Counted from the stretch's first letter, positions 1 through 8,266 are shown. The stretch is 43,730 nt of DNA from Xanthobacteraceae bacterium (GCA_028290465.1 JAQGJU010000154.1:1-43730); one strand, 5' to 3'. Numbers and translations: made by a program. The notes: generated by a model not told the origin, from the sequence alone.

Positions 1-1
1 C

Positions 2-544
2 GTGTTCGGCGAGATCATGACCTTCAAGCGCCTGCTGGCCGCGACCACCGAGCCGAAGCAGCGCAAGGCGCTGTTGGCCGGCAAGGTCGAGGACATGATC
101 AACACCGTGGTGCGCCAGATCGCGTTCTATACGTTCGAGCGTAAGATCCACACCGAGCGCAAAACCGGCGAATTGACCGCCGAGCGCATCGGCGAACTAT
201 GGCTGGAAGTACAACGTGAAAGTCTGGGCCCGGCGATTGAGCTCAAGCCCGGCTACGAGACGTTCTGGGCCTATATCGGCCACTTCATCCATTCGCCGTT
301 CTATGTGTACGCCTATGCGTTCGGCGATTGCCTGGTGAACTCGCTCTATGCGGTCTACGAAAAATCGCATGAGGGCTTCGCCGACCGCTATCTGGCGATG
401 CTGTCGGCCGGCGGCACCAAGCATCACTCCGATCTGCTGAAACCTTTCGGCCTCGATGCCCGCGATCCGGCATTCTGGAGCGGCGGACTGTCGGTGATCG
501 ACGGCATGATCACCGAACTCGAGGCGCTGGAAGGCAAGCGCTGA
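2..544 (+). CDS. pepF: M3 family oligoendopeptidase (PepF type), C-terminal part
   Basis: This is the C-terminal 180 residues of a zinc oligopeptidase that cleaves short peptides in the cytoplasm; the gene begins before the window, so the HEXXH zinc motif is not visible. The assignment rests on the helical C-terminal M3B pattern, especially the segment around residues 90-120 (WAYIGHFIHSPFYVYAYAFG), which in PepF-like enzymes lines the substrate channel and carries conserved His and Tyr residues. The GTG at position 2 is just an in-frame codon, not a real start. The gene converges on the minus-strand secreted protein 16 bases downstream. The family is clear; the exact subfamily and peptide preference cannot be judged from the tail. 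Confidence 0.85.
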   Translation: MFGEIMTFKRLLAATTEPKQRKALLAGKVEDMINTVVRQIAFYTFERKIHTERKTGELTAERIGELWLEVQRESLGPAIELKPGYETFWAYIGHFIHSPFYVYAYAFGDCLVNSLYAVYEKSHEGFADRYLAMLSAGGTKHHSDLLKPFGLDARDPAFWSGGLSVIDGMITELEALEGKR

Positions 545-560
545 GAAAGAACTCGGCCGG

Positions 561-1307
561 CTATTTCATGGCGGCCAGCGCTGACGATACCGCCAGCAGA
601 TCCGCCTGTACTTTTTCGTCCTTGTTGCCGTTGCGGGCCTGCGCCAGCAGTGTCAGCAACTCGGTGCGATTCTCCGCGTTGGATAGTTGGATCCAGTCGC
701 CAAGCGTCGTGCGCAACGCCGCCGCGACCAGCCGTGCATTTTCCGGTTTCGGCCCGCCGCCGATGAAAGTCACGGCGCCCGACACCGTCTGCATGTAGCC
801 CGCGCGCATCCGCGCCAGTCCATTCTGCCGGACCGTCGAATTGCGTTCGCTTTCGGGCAATGTCTCGAAGAAGGCCGACGCGGCGCCGGTTGTGCGCGGC
901 ATGATAAACAGCAAGAACTCCATCGCGACCGAGATCTCTTTCTCGTTGCGTTGCAGATTGGCTGCCACGACAGATTCCTGCGGCGCACCTGGCTCGCTGC
1001 CGAACAGCAAAAGCTGCTGATAGGCCGAGGATGTGGCGGTCAGCCATTCCAGCAGCCAGGGCACATCCTTCGCGGTGACAGGCGGCAGCGCGAGCAACGC
1101 CTTGGCGTTGAAGATCCGCCCGAACGGCTCGGCGACCGGAGGCTTGGCGATTTCCAGCGGCGCTTTGGCCGTCGCCAACTCGCTCAAGCGAAGCGTCAGG
1201 GTCTTTCCGGCCTCGGCGGCCGCCAGTGATAGGCGCGGCCCATCCTGGGCGAGCGCCGGTACCGCGAGCAGAGCCAGGCACAGCGCAACGATCGGCCAGT
1301 GACGCAT
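561..1307 (-). CDS. Secreted protein of unknown function
   Basis: A 248-residue protein with a clear Sec signal peptide: basic start, hydrophobic run and an Ala-x-Ala site (VPALAQ, cut near residue 20). It is therefore probably periplasmic. The mature part is mostly helical and Ala/Leu-rich, with no transmembrane segment after the signal and no catalytic motif that I recognise. It stands alone between the convergent oligopeptidase tail and the divergent toxin-antitoxin operon. The ATG at 1307 is the only start that keeps a proper signal peptide. The gene looks native in base composition. Function unknown. Confidence 0.75.
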   Translation of the reverse strand: MRHWPIVALCLALLAVPALAQDGPRLSLAAAEAGKTLTLRLSELATAKAPLEIAKPPVAEPFGRIFNAKALLALPPVTAKDVPWLLEWLTATSSAYQQLLLFGSEPGAPQESVVAANLQRNEKEISVAMEFLLFIMPRTTGAASAFFETLPESERNSTVRQNGLARMRAGYMQTVSGAVTFIGGGPKPENARLVAAALRTTLGDWIQLSNAENRTELLTLLAQARNGNKDEKVQADLLAVSSALAAMK

Positions 1308-1395
1308 GGGGTTTTCCTGCGGTTGTTTGTCTCAGAAGGATCACATGGCGTGGGGCGGCAGGCCAGCGGGGCGCTGCTGAAGAGCGATAGTGGCT

Positions 1396-1443
1396 GTTGT
1401 ACATATTGTACAACGCCAAGAAATGTTATACACTTTGTACAAC
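1396..1443 (+). promoter_or_regulatory. Two operator palindromes of the toxin-antitoxin operon
   Basis: A perfect 8-bp inverted repeat, GTTGTACA-TAT-TGTACAAC, spans 1396-1414. A second copy with one mismatch, GTTATACA-CTT-TGTACAAC, spans 1425-1443. Their centres are 29 bp apart, close to three helical turns. They lie directly in front of the antitoxin ribosome binding site and overlap a possible -10 element (TATACA, 1427-1432). Twin palindromes bound by an AbrB/MazE-fold antitoxin are the usual way such operons repress themselves. Binding is inferred. Confidence 0.75.
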
Positions 1444-1457
1444 GTCCGGAGGCTCAT

Positions 1458-1682
1458 ATGAAAATCGAGATCAAGAAGATCGGTAATTCGACCGGTCTTA
1501 TTCTGCCGAAAGAAATGCTGTCGCGGTTGCGCCTCGACCAGGGCGATTGGCTGTTCGTGACTGAGATGGCCGATGGTGGCATTCAGTTGAGCCCCTACGA
1601 CCCGACCTTTGAGAAGGGCATGAAAGTCGCCGAGAAGGCGATGAAGACTTATCGGAACGCTCTTGCAGAGTTGGCCAAGTGA
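1458..1682 (+). CDS. AbrB/MazE-fold antitoxin
   Basis: A 74-residue protein starting with the swapped-hairpin (SpoVT/AbrB) DNA-binding fold: a MKIEIKKIGNSTGLILPKEML start is visible, and the IGNSxGxxLPK core is the classic MazE/AbrB signature. The C-terminal 30 residues are helical and charged, as expected for the part that wraps and inhibits a partner toxin. The start at 1458 has GGAGG at 1448-1452, five bases upstream; a longer open frame extends upstream but lacks a ribosome site and would run over the operators. The stop overlaps the start of the Doc-type gene (GTGA), which indicates translational coupling. It should repress its own promoter through the palindromes at 1396-1443. Confidence 0.88.
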   Translation: MKIEIKKIGNSTGLILPKEMLSRLRLDQGDWLFVTEMADGGIQLSPYDPTFEKGMKVAEKAMKTYRNALAELAK

Positions 1683-2065
1683 GCGAGCCGATTTGGCTAC
1701 CGATCGAACTTGTCCTGGCCATCCACGAACGGCAATTGCGGGAGCACGGCGGACCGCCGGGCGTCCGCGATCTAGGAGCGCTGGAATCCGCGCTTGGCCG
1801 GCCGGTCAACCGCTGGGCGTATGAGGCTGCCGATTTGGCTCAATTGGCGGCTGCCTACGCATTCGGAATCGCCAAGAACCATCCGTTCATCGACGGCAAC
1901 AAGCGCACCGCACTGCTCGCGCTTGTGACGTTTCTCGGACTCAACGACATCGACTTTGTCGCGGACGAAGCCGAAGCGGTGGTGATGATCCGCGGTCTCG
2001 CCGCCGGTGAGATCGGCGAAGTCGCATTGGCCCGTTGGATCGCCGACAACTGGCCGAAGGCCTGA
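1679..2065 (+). CDS. doc: Doc/Fic-type toxin (death-on-curing family)
   Basis: A 128-residue Fic-fold protein. The Fic motif HPFIDGNKRTA is at residues 68-78. The Lys in place of the second Gly of canonical Fic AMP-transferases (GNKR rather than GNGR) is the hallmark of the Doc branch. P1 Doc uses that altered site to phosphorylate and inactivate EF-Tu, halting translation. The expected catalytic His68, acidic Asp72 and the NKR basic pair are all present, so the toxin looks intact. It starts with GTG inside the stop of the antitoxin gene (four-base overlap). P1 Doc pairs with a Phd antitoxin; here the partner is AbrB/MazE-like, a mixed pairing also found elsewhere. Target and activity are inferred. 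Confidence 0.88.
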   Translation: MSEPIWLPIELVLAIHERQLREHGGPPGVRDLGALESALGRPVNRWAYEAADLAQLAAAYAFGIAKNHPFIDGNKRTALLALVTFLGLNDIDFVADEAEAVVMIRGLAAGEIGEVALARWIADNWPKA

Positions 2066-2106
2066 ACGCCTTTCACCGCGCCGCCTTCGCGCCTAGATGA
2101 TGCGCT

Positions 2107-3495
2107 GTGGTGTCTGCCCCGCCGGCGAGGAACTCTGCATTGGACGATAAGGAAAAGAACCGTCTGTCGGCCCGCGCCTCGCGCTATGCGCGGGTCGGCG
2201 CCAATGTCGGCGGCGTCGCGATGCGCATGGCCGGCGCAAGGCTGATGGGGCGCGGACATGACAGCGCCGGCAACGCGGCCGACATCGCGTCCGCGCTCGG
2301 CAACCTCAAGGGACCGATCATGAAGGTCGCCCAGCTGCTGGCGACGATTCCGGATCTGCTGCCGGCCGAATACGCCGCCGAACTCGCCACCTTGCAGAGC
2401 CAGGCGCCGCCGATGGGCTGGGCCTTCGTGAAGCGCCGCATGGCGGCCGAACTAGGCCTCGGCTGGGAAAGGAAATTCGCCAGCTTCGAGCATCGTCCAG
2501 CCGCCGCCGCCTCGCTCGGTCAGGTGCACCGCGCGACCGCGCATGACGGAGCCTTGCTGGCCTGCAAGTTGCAATATCCGGACATGCAGTCGGCGGTCGA
2601 AGCCGACCTGAAGCAGTTGGGGTGGCTGTTCGCGATCCGCAGCCGCATGGACGTCGCGATCGACACCAGCGAAATCGCGCAGGAGATCGGCGAGCGGCTG
2701 CGCGAGGAACTCGATTATCGGCGCGAGGCCAAGCACGCCGCCCTATATGGCGCGATGCTGCGTGACGCCGAGACGGTGCGGGTGCCGAAGGCCCGGCCGG
2801 AATTGTCGACCGGGCGGCTGCTCACGCTCGATTGGCTGGAAGGCAACAGGCTGCTCGATCACAAGGACGCCGATCTCGAAACCCGCAATCGCCTCGCGCA
2901 GGCGATGTTCACCGCATGGTGGTTTCCGTTCAGCCGTTTCGGCGTCATTCACGGCGATCCGCATCTCGGCAACTACACCGTGTTCAGCGACGAGGCCGGT
3001 GTGCCCGGCGGCATCAACCTGCTGGACTATGGCTGCGTGCGGATTTTTCCGCCGAGCTTCGTCGGTGGCGTGGTCGATCTTTATAACGGTTTGTTGCGCG
3101 GCGACGACGATCTGGTGGTGCACGCCTACGAGACCTGGGGCTTCAAAAAACTGTCCCGCGAGTTGATCGACGTGCTGAACATCTGGGCGAAGTTCATCTA
3201 CGGCCCGCTGCTCGACGACCGCGTGCGCTCGATCGCTGATGGCGTGAAGCCGGCCGAGTACGGACGGAGGGAAGCGTTCCGGGTGCATCAGGCGCTCAAG
3301 CAAAAGGGCCCGGTCACGGTGCCGCGCGAGTTCGTGTTCATGGACCGGGCGGCGATCGGGCTCGGCGCTGTGTTCCTGCACCTGCGGGCCGAGCTGAATT
3401 TCTTTCGCCTGTTCAATGAGGCGATCGAGGACTTTGCGGTGGCGAAAGTAGCGGCCCGGCAGCAGGCCGCGCTCACCGAAGCCGGGCTTTTGTAG
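2107..3495 (+). CDS. ABC1/UbiB-family atypical kinase-like protein
   Basis: A 462-residue protein of the ABC1/ADCK/UbiB family, atypical protein-kinase-like ATPases that support ubiquinone biosynthesis or lipid homeostasis. Visible marks are the Ala-rich nucleotide loop (AAAASLGQVH, about residue 132) that replaces the Gly loop of kinases, the catalytic loop IHGDPHLGN (about 280) and the metal-binding DYG (about 305). The N-terminal family motif KxGQ reads KVAQ here (after KGPIM, about residue 70), so Ala replaces the usual Gly. There is no C-terminal transmembrane pair as in E. coli UbiB, so it may be peripheral. The GTG at 2107 is the best in-frame start; the ATGs at 2097 and 2100 are in another frame. 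The substrate is not known. Confidence 0.85.
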   Translation: MVSAPPARNSALDDKEKNRLSARASRYARVGANVGGVAMRMAGARLMGRGHDSAGNAADIASALGNLKGPIMKVAQLLATIPDLLPAEYAAELATLQSQAPPMGWAFVKRRMAAELGLGWERKFASFEHRPAAAASLGQVHRATAHDGALLACKLQYPDMQSAVEADLKQLGWLFAIRSRMDVAIDTSEIAQEIGERLREELDYRREAKHAALYGAMLRDAETVRVPKARPELSTGRLLTLDWLEGNRLLDHKDADLETRNRLAQAMFTAWWFPFSRFGVIHGDPHLGNYTVFSDEAGVPGGINLLDYGCVRIFPPSFVGGVVDLYNGLLRGDDDLVVHAYETWGFKKLSRELIDVLNIWAKFIYGPLLDDRVRSIADGVKPAEYGRREAFRVHQALKQKGPVTVPREFVFMDRAAIGLGAVFLHLRAELNFFRLFNEAIEDFAVAKVAARQQAALTEAGLL

Positions 3496-3601
3496 CGGAT
3501 TTTACCCGCCATTTAGGCCCGGAAACGGCTCGCCGCCGTTGCCCTTGCGGAACATTTGCGCTACCCCTCAGCCAGTCAACATTTGGGCTTTGAGGATCAC
3601 G

Positions 3602-3892
3602 ATGGCCGATCACGGCGAAGTGGAATACGCAACCGCGCAAGGCAACGACTACCGGGAACACGAAGGCACCTATGCGTTCTTCATCCGGCTGGCGACCTAC
3701 GGAACGCTGCACGTTATTGCCATCGTCATCGGACTGGCGATCGGCGGCACCACCGGCCACTGGCTGGTTTCGCTGGGTCTGTTTATTTTTGCGACCATCG
3801 CGGCGCTGATTGGCCTCGCCACCGATACCAAGTGGCCGAGCTTTGCCGTGGTGGTGGCAGGACTGTTGGCGCTTCTGGCCGTAAGTCACTAA
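3602..3892 (+). CDS. aa3-type cytochrome c oxidase subunit IV
   Basis: A 96-residue membrane protein matching the bacterial aa3-type COX IV family, a small accessory subunit of cytochrome c oxidase in the inner membrane of alphaproteobacteria. The diagnostic N-terminal part (YREHEGTYAFFIRLATYG, about residues 19-36) leads into the first helix, followed by two more hydrophobic helices to the end. The ATG at 3602 has GAGGA at 3592-3596; the open frame upstream of it has no ribosome site. Placement just ahead of pntAA is common in this group, but the 74-base gap holds a short CCGCC/GGCGG hairpin (3926-3941), so the two may be separate units. Confidence 0.85.
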   Translation: MADHGEVEYATAQGNDYREHEGTYAFFIRLATYGTLHVIAIVIGLAIGGTTGHWLVSLGLFIFATIAALIGLATDTKWPSFAVVVAGLLALLAVSH

Positions 3893-3966
3893 CCCCCTAT
3901 TTGGCCTGCCCTGTTAGGCCGGCGTCCGCCTTTTTCGGCGGTCTCGCCAGTCGGGAGACGACGTGA

Positions 3967-5100
3967 ATGCGTATTGCCATACCTCGTGAGAGCGATGCCG
4001 GCGAACCTCGGGTCGCGGCCACTCCCGACACCGTGAAGAAGATGAAAGCGCTCGGTGCCGACGTCGTCGTCGAGCCGGGCGCCGGCATGAAGTCCGGCAT
4101 TCTCGATGCCGACTATCAGGCGGTCGGCGCCACTGTTGCCGCCGACGCCGTGAGCGGCGCCGACATTGTGCTCAAGGTACGCCGGCCGACCGCGACCGAG
4201 CTTGGCGCCTACAAAAAGGGCGCGCTGGTGTTCGCGATCATGGACCCGTACGGCAACGACGCCGCGCTGAAAGCGATGGCCGATGCCGGCATCACCGCGT
4301 TCGCGATGGAACTGATGCCGCGCATTACGCGCGCGCAGGTGATGGACGTGCTGTCCAGCCAGGCCAATCTCGCCGGCTATCGCGCGGTGATCGACGCCGC
4401 CAGCGAATTCGGCCGCGCGATGCCGATGATGATGACGGCGGCCGGCACCGTGCCGGCGACCAAGGTATTTGTGATGGGCGTCGGCGTTGCCGGCCTGCAG
4501 GCGATCGCGACCGCGCGCCGCATGGGCGCCGTGGTGACGGCGACCGATGTGCGGCCCGCGACGAAAGAGCAAGTTGAAAGCCTCGGCGCCAAGTTCGTCG
4601 CCGTCGAGGACGACGAGTTCAAGCAGGCCGAGACCGCCGGCGGCTACGCCAAGGAAATGTCGAAAGAGTATCAGGCCAAGCAGGCCGCTCTGGTCGCCGA
4701 GCACATCAAGAAGCAGGACATCGTGATCACCACGGCCTTGATCCCCGGCCGTCCGGCGCCGCGTCTGATCTCCAAGGAGATGGTCGCGTCGATGAAGCCG
4801 GGCTCGGTGCTGGTCGATCTCGCGGTCGAGCGCGGCGGCAATGTCGAAGGCGCCGAAGCCGGCAAGATCGCCGACGTCAATGGCGTGAAGATCGTCGGCC
4901 ATCTCAACGTGCCGGGCCGGATCGCGGCTTCGGCCTCGATGCTGTATGCGCGCAATCTGATGGCGTTCCTCGACATCCTGATCGACAAGACGACCAAGAC
5001 GCTCGACGTCAAATGGGACGACGACATCGTCAAGGCCACGGCACTCACCCGCGACGGCGCCGTGGTGCATCCGAACTTCCAGCCGAAGACGGCAGCCTAG
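3967..5100 (+). CDS. pntAA: NAD(P) transhydrogenase subunit alpha part 1 (NAD-binding domain)
   Basis: The 377-residue soluble domain I of the proton-translocating transhydrogenase, which binds NAD(H) and passes hydride to NADP+ on domain III. It starts with the alanine-dehydrogenase-like signature [20 protein letters not shown]. It also carries the mobile-loop/RQD region ([20 protein letters not shown]) and the Rossmann turn [18 protein letters not shown] (about residues 174-191). Its length fits the split enzyme of Rhodospirillum, where E. coli PntA is divided in two. GGGAG sits 12 bases upstream of the ATG. Ten bases separate it from pntAB, so it is the first gene of a three-gene operon. 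Confidence 0.96.
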   Translation: MRIAIPRESDAGEPRVAATPDTVKKMKALGADVVVEPGAGMKSGILDADYQAVGATVAADAVSGADIVLKVRRPTATELGAYKKGALVFAIMDPYGNDAALKAMADAGITAFAMELMPRITRAQVMDVLSSQANLAGYRAVIDAASEFGRAMPMMMTAAGTVPATKVFVMGVGVAGLQAIATARRMGAVVTATDVRPATKEQVESLGAKFVAVEDDEFKQAETAGGYAKEMSKEYQAKQAALVAEHIKKQDIVITTALIPGRPAPRLISKEMVASMKPGSVLVDLAVERGGNVEGAEAGKIADVNGVKIVGHLNVPGRIAASASMLYARNLMAFLDILIDKTTKTLDVKWDDDIVKATALTRDGAVVHPNFQPKTAA

Positions 5101-5110
5101 GAGAGCCAAC

Positions 5111-5428
5111 ATGGATCATATCGCCCAGGCCGTGGATCCGTTCGTGTTCCGGCTGTCGATTTTCGTTCTCGCCGTGTTCGTCGGCTATTACGTGGTGTGG
5201 GCGGTGACGCCAGCACTGCATACGCCGCTGATGTCGGTCACCAACGCGATCTCGTCGGTGATCGTGGTTGGTGCGCTGCTGGCGGTTGGCGTGCCGACGA
5301 TCGAATCCGGATCGTTTTGGGCGCGCTTCTTCGGCCTGATCGCGCTGATCTTCGCCTCGATCAATATCTTTGGCGGCTTCCTGGTCACGCAGCGCATGCT
5401 GGCGATGTATCAGAAGAAGAAAAAGTGA
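5111..5428 (+). CDS. pntAB: NAD(P) transhydrogenase subunit alpha part 2 (membrane)
   Basis: A 105-residue membrane subunit forming part of domain II, the proton channel of the transhydrogenase. Three hydrophobic helices are visible (about residues 14-33, 42-62 and 68-88), with the family pattern [19 protein letters not shown] between helices 1 and 2. The C-terminus is a short basic tail (QKKKK). It sits between pntAA and pntB with gaps of 10 and 7 bases, so it should be co-translated at similar levels with its partners. Length and helix number match PntAB of other alphaproteobacteria. Confidence 0.95.
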   Translation: MDHIAQAVDPFVFRLSIFVLAVFVGYYVVWAVTPALHTPLMSVTNAISSVIVVGALLAVGVPTIESGSFWARFFGLIALIFASINIFGGFLVTQRMLAMYQKKKK

Positions 5429-5435
5429 GCGCGTC

Positions 5436-6830
5436 ATGACCGCCAATTTCGCCGCTGTTCTCTATCTCGTCGCCGGTGTGCTGTTCATCCTGGCGCTGCG
5501 CGGACTGTCGAGCCCGGCCTCCAGCCAGCGCGGCAACCTGTTCGGCATGATCGGCATGACCATCGCGGTCGTGACCACGCTGGCCGCGCATCCGCCGGCC
5601 GGCTTCTGGGCCTGGGCTCTGGTGGTGATCGGCATCGCGGTCGGCGGCGGCATCGGCGCCACCATCGCGCGCCGGGTGCCGATGACCTCGATGCCCGAAC
5701 TGGTCGCGGCGTTCCATTCGCTGGTCGGCATGGCGGCGGTGCTGGTCGCGGCGGCCGCCTATTATGCCCCCCGCGCGTTCGACATTGGCGCACCGGGCGC
5801 CATCGCCAAAGCGACGCTGGTCGAAATGTCGATTGGCGTCGCGATCGGCGCCCTGACGTTCACGGGCTCGGTGATCGCGTTCCTGAAATTATCCGGCCGC
5901 ATGAGCGGCTCGCCGATCCTGCTGCCGTTCCGCCATGTCATCAACATCGCGCTGGTGCTGGCGCTGGTGTTCTTCATCTACGGCTTCGTGGTGTCGCAGA
6001 GCGCCATCGACTTCTGGCTGATCACGGTGCTGGCGCTGGTGCTCGGCGTGTTGATCATCGTGCCGATCGGCGGCGCCGACATGCCGGTCGTAATCTCGAT
6101 GCTGAACTCGTATTCCGGTTGGGCAGCGGCCGGCATCGGCTTCACGCTCGGCAACTCGGCGCTGATCATCACCGGCGCGCTGGTCGGCTCGTCCGGCGCG
6201 ATCCTGTCCTACATCATGTGCAAGGGTATGAACCGTTCGTTCATCTCGGTCATTCTCGGCGGCTTCGGCGGCGAAGTGGCGGGACCGGCGGCCGGCGGCG
6301 AACAGCGTCCGGTCAAGCTCGGCTCGGCCGAGGACGCGGCCTTCATCATGAAGAACGCCCAGAAGGTCATCATCGTGCCGGGCTACGGCATGGCGGTGGC
6401 GCAGGCCCAGCACGCGCTGCGTGAACTCGCCGACCATCTGAAGAAGGAAGGCGTTGAGGTGAAGTACGCCATTCACCCGGTCGCCGGCCGCATGCCGGGC
6501 CACATGAACGTGCTGCTGGCCGAGGCCAATGTGCCGTATGACGAAGTGTTCGAACTCGAGGACATCAATTCGGAATTCGCGCAGGCCGACGTCGCCTTCG
6601 TGATCGGCGCCAACGACGTGACCAACCCGGCCGCCGAGGAGGACAAGTCCTCGCCGATCGACGGCATGCCGGTGCTCCAGGTCTGGAAAGCCGGCACCGT
6701 GATGTTCATCAAGCGTTCGCTGGCGTCCGGCTATGCCGGCATCGACAACACGCTGTTCTACCGCGACAACACGATGATGCTGCTCGGCGACGCCAAGAAG
6801 ATGACCGAGACCATCGTCAAGTCGATGTAG
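5436..6830 (+). CDS. pntB: NAD(P) transhydrogenase subunit beta
   Basis: A 464-residue subunit with a membrane half and a soluble NADP-binding half (domain III). The N-terminal ~260 residues hold about nine hydrophobic helices. The C-terminal domain has the NADP site (VPGYGMAVAQAQHALREL, about residues 312-330) followed by HPVAGRMPGHMNVLLAE and FVIGANDVTNP, all typical of PntB. The start at 5436 is chosen because it begins the first helix seven bases after pntAB; the longer open frame overlaps pntAB. With the two upstream genes it makes NADPH from NADH using the proton gradient. A strong terminator follows at 6874-6904. Confidence 0.95.
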   Translation: MTANFAAVLYLVAGVLFILALRGLSSPASSQRGNLFGMIGMTIAVVTTLAAHPPAGFWAWALVVIGIAVGGGIGATIARRVPMTSMPELVAAFHSLVGMAAVLVAAAAYYAPRAFDIGAPGAIAKATLVEMSIGVAIGALTFTGSVIAFLKLSGRMSGSPILLPFRHVINIALVLALVFFIYGFVVSQSAIDFWLITVLALVLGVLIIVPIGGADMPVVISMLNSYSGWAAAGIGFTLGNSALIITGALVGSSGAILSYIMCKGMNRSFISVILGGFGGEVAGPAAGGEQRPVKLGSAEDAAFIMKNAQKVIIVPGYGMAVAQAQHALRELADHLKKEGVEVKYAIHPVAGRMPGHMNVLLAEANVPYDEVFELEDINSEFAQADVAFVIGANDVTNPAAEEDKSSPIDGMPVLQVWKAGTVMFIKRSLASGYAGIDNTLFYRDNTMMLLGDAKKMTETIVKSM

Positions 6831-6873
6831 TGGCGCTCGCTCAACGAGCACAAGTTGAGCAGTTACGATTTTG

Positions 6874-6904
6874 ATGCCCGGCCTTGTGCCGGGCATTTTC
6901 TTTT
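6874..6904 (+). terminator. Rho-independent terminator of the pnt operon
   Basis: A nine-bp perfect stem (ATGCCCGGC / GCCGGGCAT) with a five-base loop is followed by TTTTCTTTT. Another hairpin, GCTCAAC / GTTGAGC (6839-6860), sits just upstream, right after the pntB stop. The same palindrome core occurs in inverted orientation in the repeat at 41772-41794. Confidence 0.85.
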
Positions 6905-6931
6905 GAGGCGTGCCTGAGAGAAAAAGCGCGC

Positions 6932-7729
6932 ATGACCGTGTTGAAATGGCTGCTTCTATTGGGGCTGTGCGGTTACGGCGCGGTCGTGCTGCTGGTCTAT
7001 GTCGCACAGCGCACCATCCTATATCCGTCGCCGGACCCGGCGCGCATGTCGCCGGAACAGGCCGGCTTTCCGCAAGCGCAGGAAATCGTTCTCGACAGGC
7101 CTGACGGCGCCAAGATCATCCTCTGGCATGTGCCGCCGCGCGACGGCAAAAAGATCGCGCTGTTCTTTCACGGCAATGGCGAGGTGCTGGCTTGGCGCGT
7201 GCCGCGCTTTCGCGAACTGACCGCGGACGGCACCGGCCTCGTCGCATTGTCGTTTCGCGGCTATGGCGGCTCGACCGGACGCCCAAGCGAGGCCGCGTTG
7301 ATCGAAGACGGCGCAGCCACTTACGCCTTCGCGGCCGAGCGCTACCCGACGAACCGCATCGTGCCGTGGGGGTATTCGCTCGGCAGCGGTGTCGCGGTCG
7401 CGATCGCGGCAAGCCAGCCGGTCAACAGATTGGTGCTCGAAGCGCCGTACAGTTCGACTGTCGATGTCGCGGCGGCTGTGTTTTGGTATCTGCCGGTACG
7501 CTGGTTGATGAAGGACACGTTCCGCTCCGACCTGCGCATCGCGCAGGTCAAGGTGCCGTTGCTGGTGCTGCATGGCGCGCGCGACGGTGTGGTGCCGATG
7601 CGTTTCGGCGAACGGCTTTACGCGCAGGCCAATGAGCCGAAACGCATGGTGCGGTTTCCGGATGCCGGCCATACCGATCTCGATGCGTATGGCGCGATGG
7701 CGGTGGCGCGGCAATTTCTCGGCGAGTGA
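6932..7729 (+). CDS. Membrane-anchored alpha/beta hydrolase (BEM46/ABHD13-like)
   Basis: A 265-residue alpha/beta hydrolase with one N-terminal membrane anchor (about residues 5-25), then the segment RTILYPSPDP that is typical of the BEM46/ABHD13-like branch. The catalytic triad can be read: Ser in GYSLGSG (about residue 149), Asp in HGARDGVVP and His in DAGHTDL. The oxyanion motif is FFHGNGE. The ATG at 6932 begins the anchor; the frame is open upstream into the pnt terminator, but an earlier start would be inside that hairpin. The substrate is unknown; an ester or thioester is likely. The catalytic domain probably faces the periplasm. Confidence 0.82.
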   Translation: MTVLKWLLLLGLCGYGAVVLLVYVAQRTILYPSPDPARMSPEQAGFPQAQEIVLDRPDGAKIILWHVPPRDGKKIALFFHGNGEVLAWRVPRFRELTADGTGLVALSFRGYGGSTGRPSEAALIEDGAATYAFAAERYPTNRIVPWGYSLGSGVAVAIAASQPVNRLVLEAPYSSTVDVAAAVFWYLPVRWLMKDTFRSDLRIAQVKVPLLVLHGARDGVVPMRFGERLYAQANEPKRMVRFPDAGHTDLDAYGAMAVARQFLGE

Positions 7730-7850
7730 TCTCGCCCTCGTTAAAACCACCAGAAATCTCCAGCCAAAGATCTCCACTATACGATTTTCGAAATCCGACG
7801 ATGATCCGGCCGCATTGAGCGCGGAGATGCCGCGCGGCAGGGAACTCAAG

Positions 7851-8141
7851 ATGATGATCAACGGAACAGTTTTTCGCGGCGGGTTGACGGTCGGCGTGCT
7901 CACCGCCGGGTTTGTGTTGCTGATGTCGGCGACCGGGAATGCCCGCGACCCGGGCTTCGGCGTCGGGCGTCCCGGCCCAGGCGTCGGTTATGGTTATCCG
8001 GGCGTCGGCGCGCCGGTCTATGCGTTGCCGCGCGGTTGCGCCGTCGTCTACGTCAATGGCGTGAAGGTCTGGCGTTGCGGCCGCGTGGTCTATCGCCCGG
8101 TGGTGCAGGCCGGGCGGACGGTCTACGTCGTGGTGCCGTGA
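7851..8141 (+). CDS. Small exported Gly/Pro- and Val/Tyr-rich protein
   Basis: A 96-residue protein with an N-terminal hydrophobic segment and an Ala-rich cleavage region (ATGNARD). The mature part begins with a Gly/Pro/Tyr repeat (GFGVGRPGPGVGYGYPGVG) and ends in a compact Val/Tyr-rich domain with two cysteines (RGCAVVYVNGVKVWRCG), which could form a disulfide in the periplasm. I do not recognise a named family, but proteins of this build (signal, Gly-rich linker, Cys-Val-Tyr tail) are frequent in Bradyrhizobium-like genomes. The start at 7851 has GGGAA nearby; an ATG 24 bases earlier is possible. A hairpin terminator follows. Confidence 0.7.
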   Translation: MMINGTVFRGGLTVGVLTAGFVLLMSATGNARDPGFGVGRPGPGVGYGYPGVGAPVYALPRGCAVVYVNGVKVWRCGRVVYRPVVQAGRTVYVVVP

Positions 8142-8168
8142 CGGCTGATCGCAAAGCGTTCGTATACG

Positions 8169-8205
8169 CGCCTCCGGAATTCCTTTCCGGGGGCGAAGTT
8201 CTTTA
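8169..8205 (+). terminator. Probable terminator after the small exported protein
   Basis: An eleven-bp stem (CGCCTCCGGAA / TTCCGGGGGCG, one G-T pair) with a five-base loop, followed by a moderately T-rich AAGTTCTTTA. It lies 27 bases after the stop of the gene at 7851-8141. Confidence 0.6.
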
Positions 8206-8211
8206 GCTGAG

Positions 8212-8254
8212 CATGATCTTTTCCGAAAACCGGTTCCCAGTTTTCGGGATCATG
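8212..8254. repeat. Palindromic repeat, family A
   Basis: A long imperfect hairpin in the space between convergent genes. The outer arms are CATGATC (8212-8218) and GATCATG (8248-8254); the inner arms are CCGAAAAC (8223-8230) and GTTTTCGG (8240-8247) around CGGTTCCCA. Related copies are at 14236-14297 and 16576-16625, and a more distant relative at 15229-15278. Elements of this type are scattered through Bradyrhizobiaceae genomes. Confidence 0.8.
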
Positions 8255-8266
8255 TCCTAAGATCGT

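Noticed and set aside
424-1419. 331-codon minus-strand open frame overlapping the secreted protein gene
   Set aside because: Arg/Ala-rich frame shadow; the 561-1307 frame has a true signal peptide.
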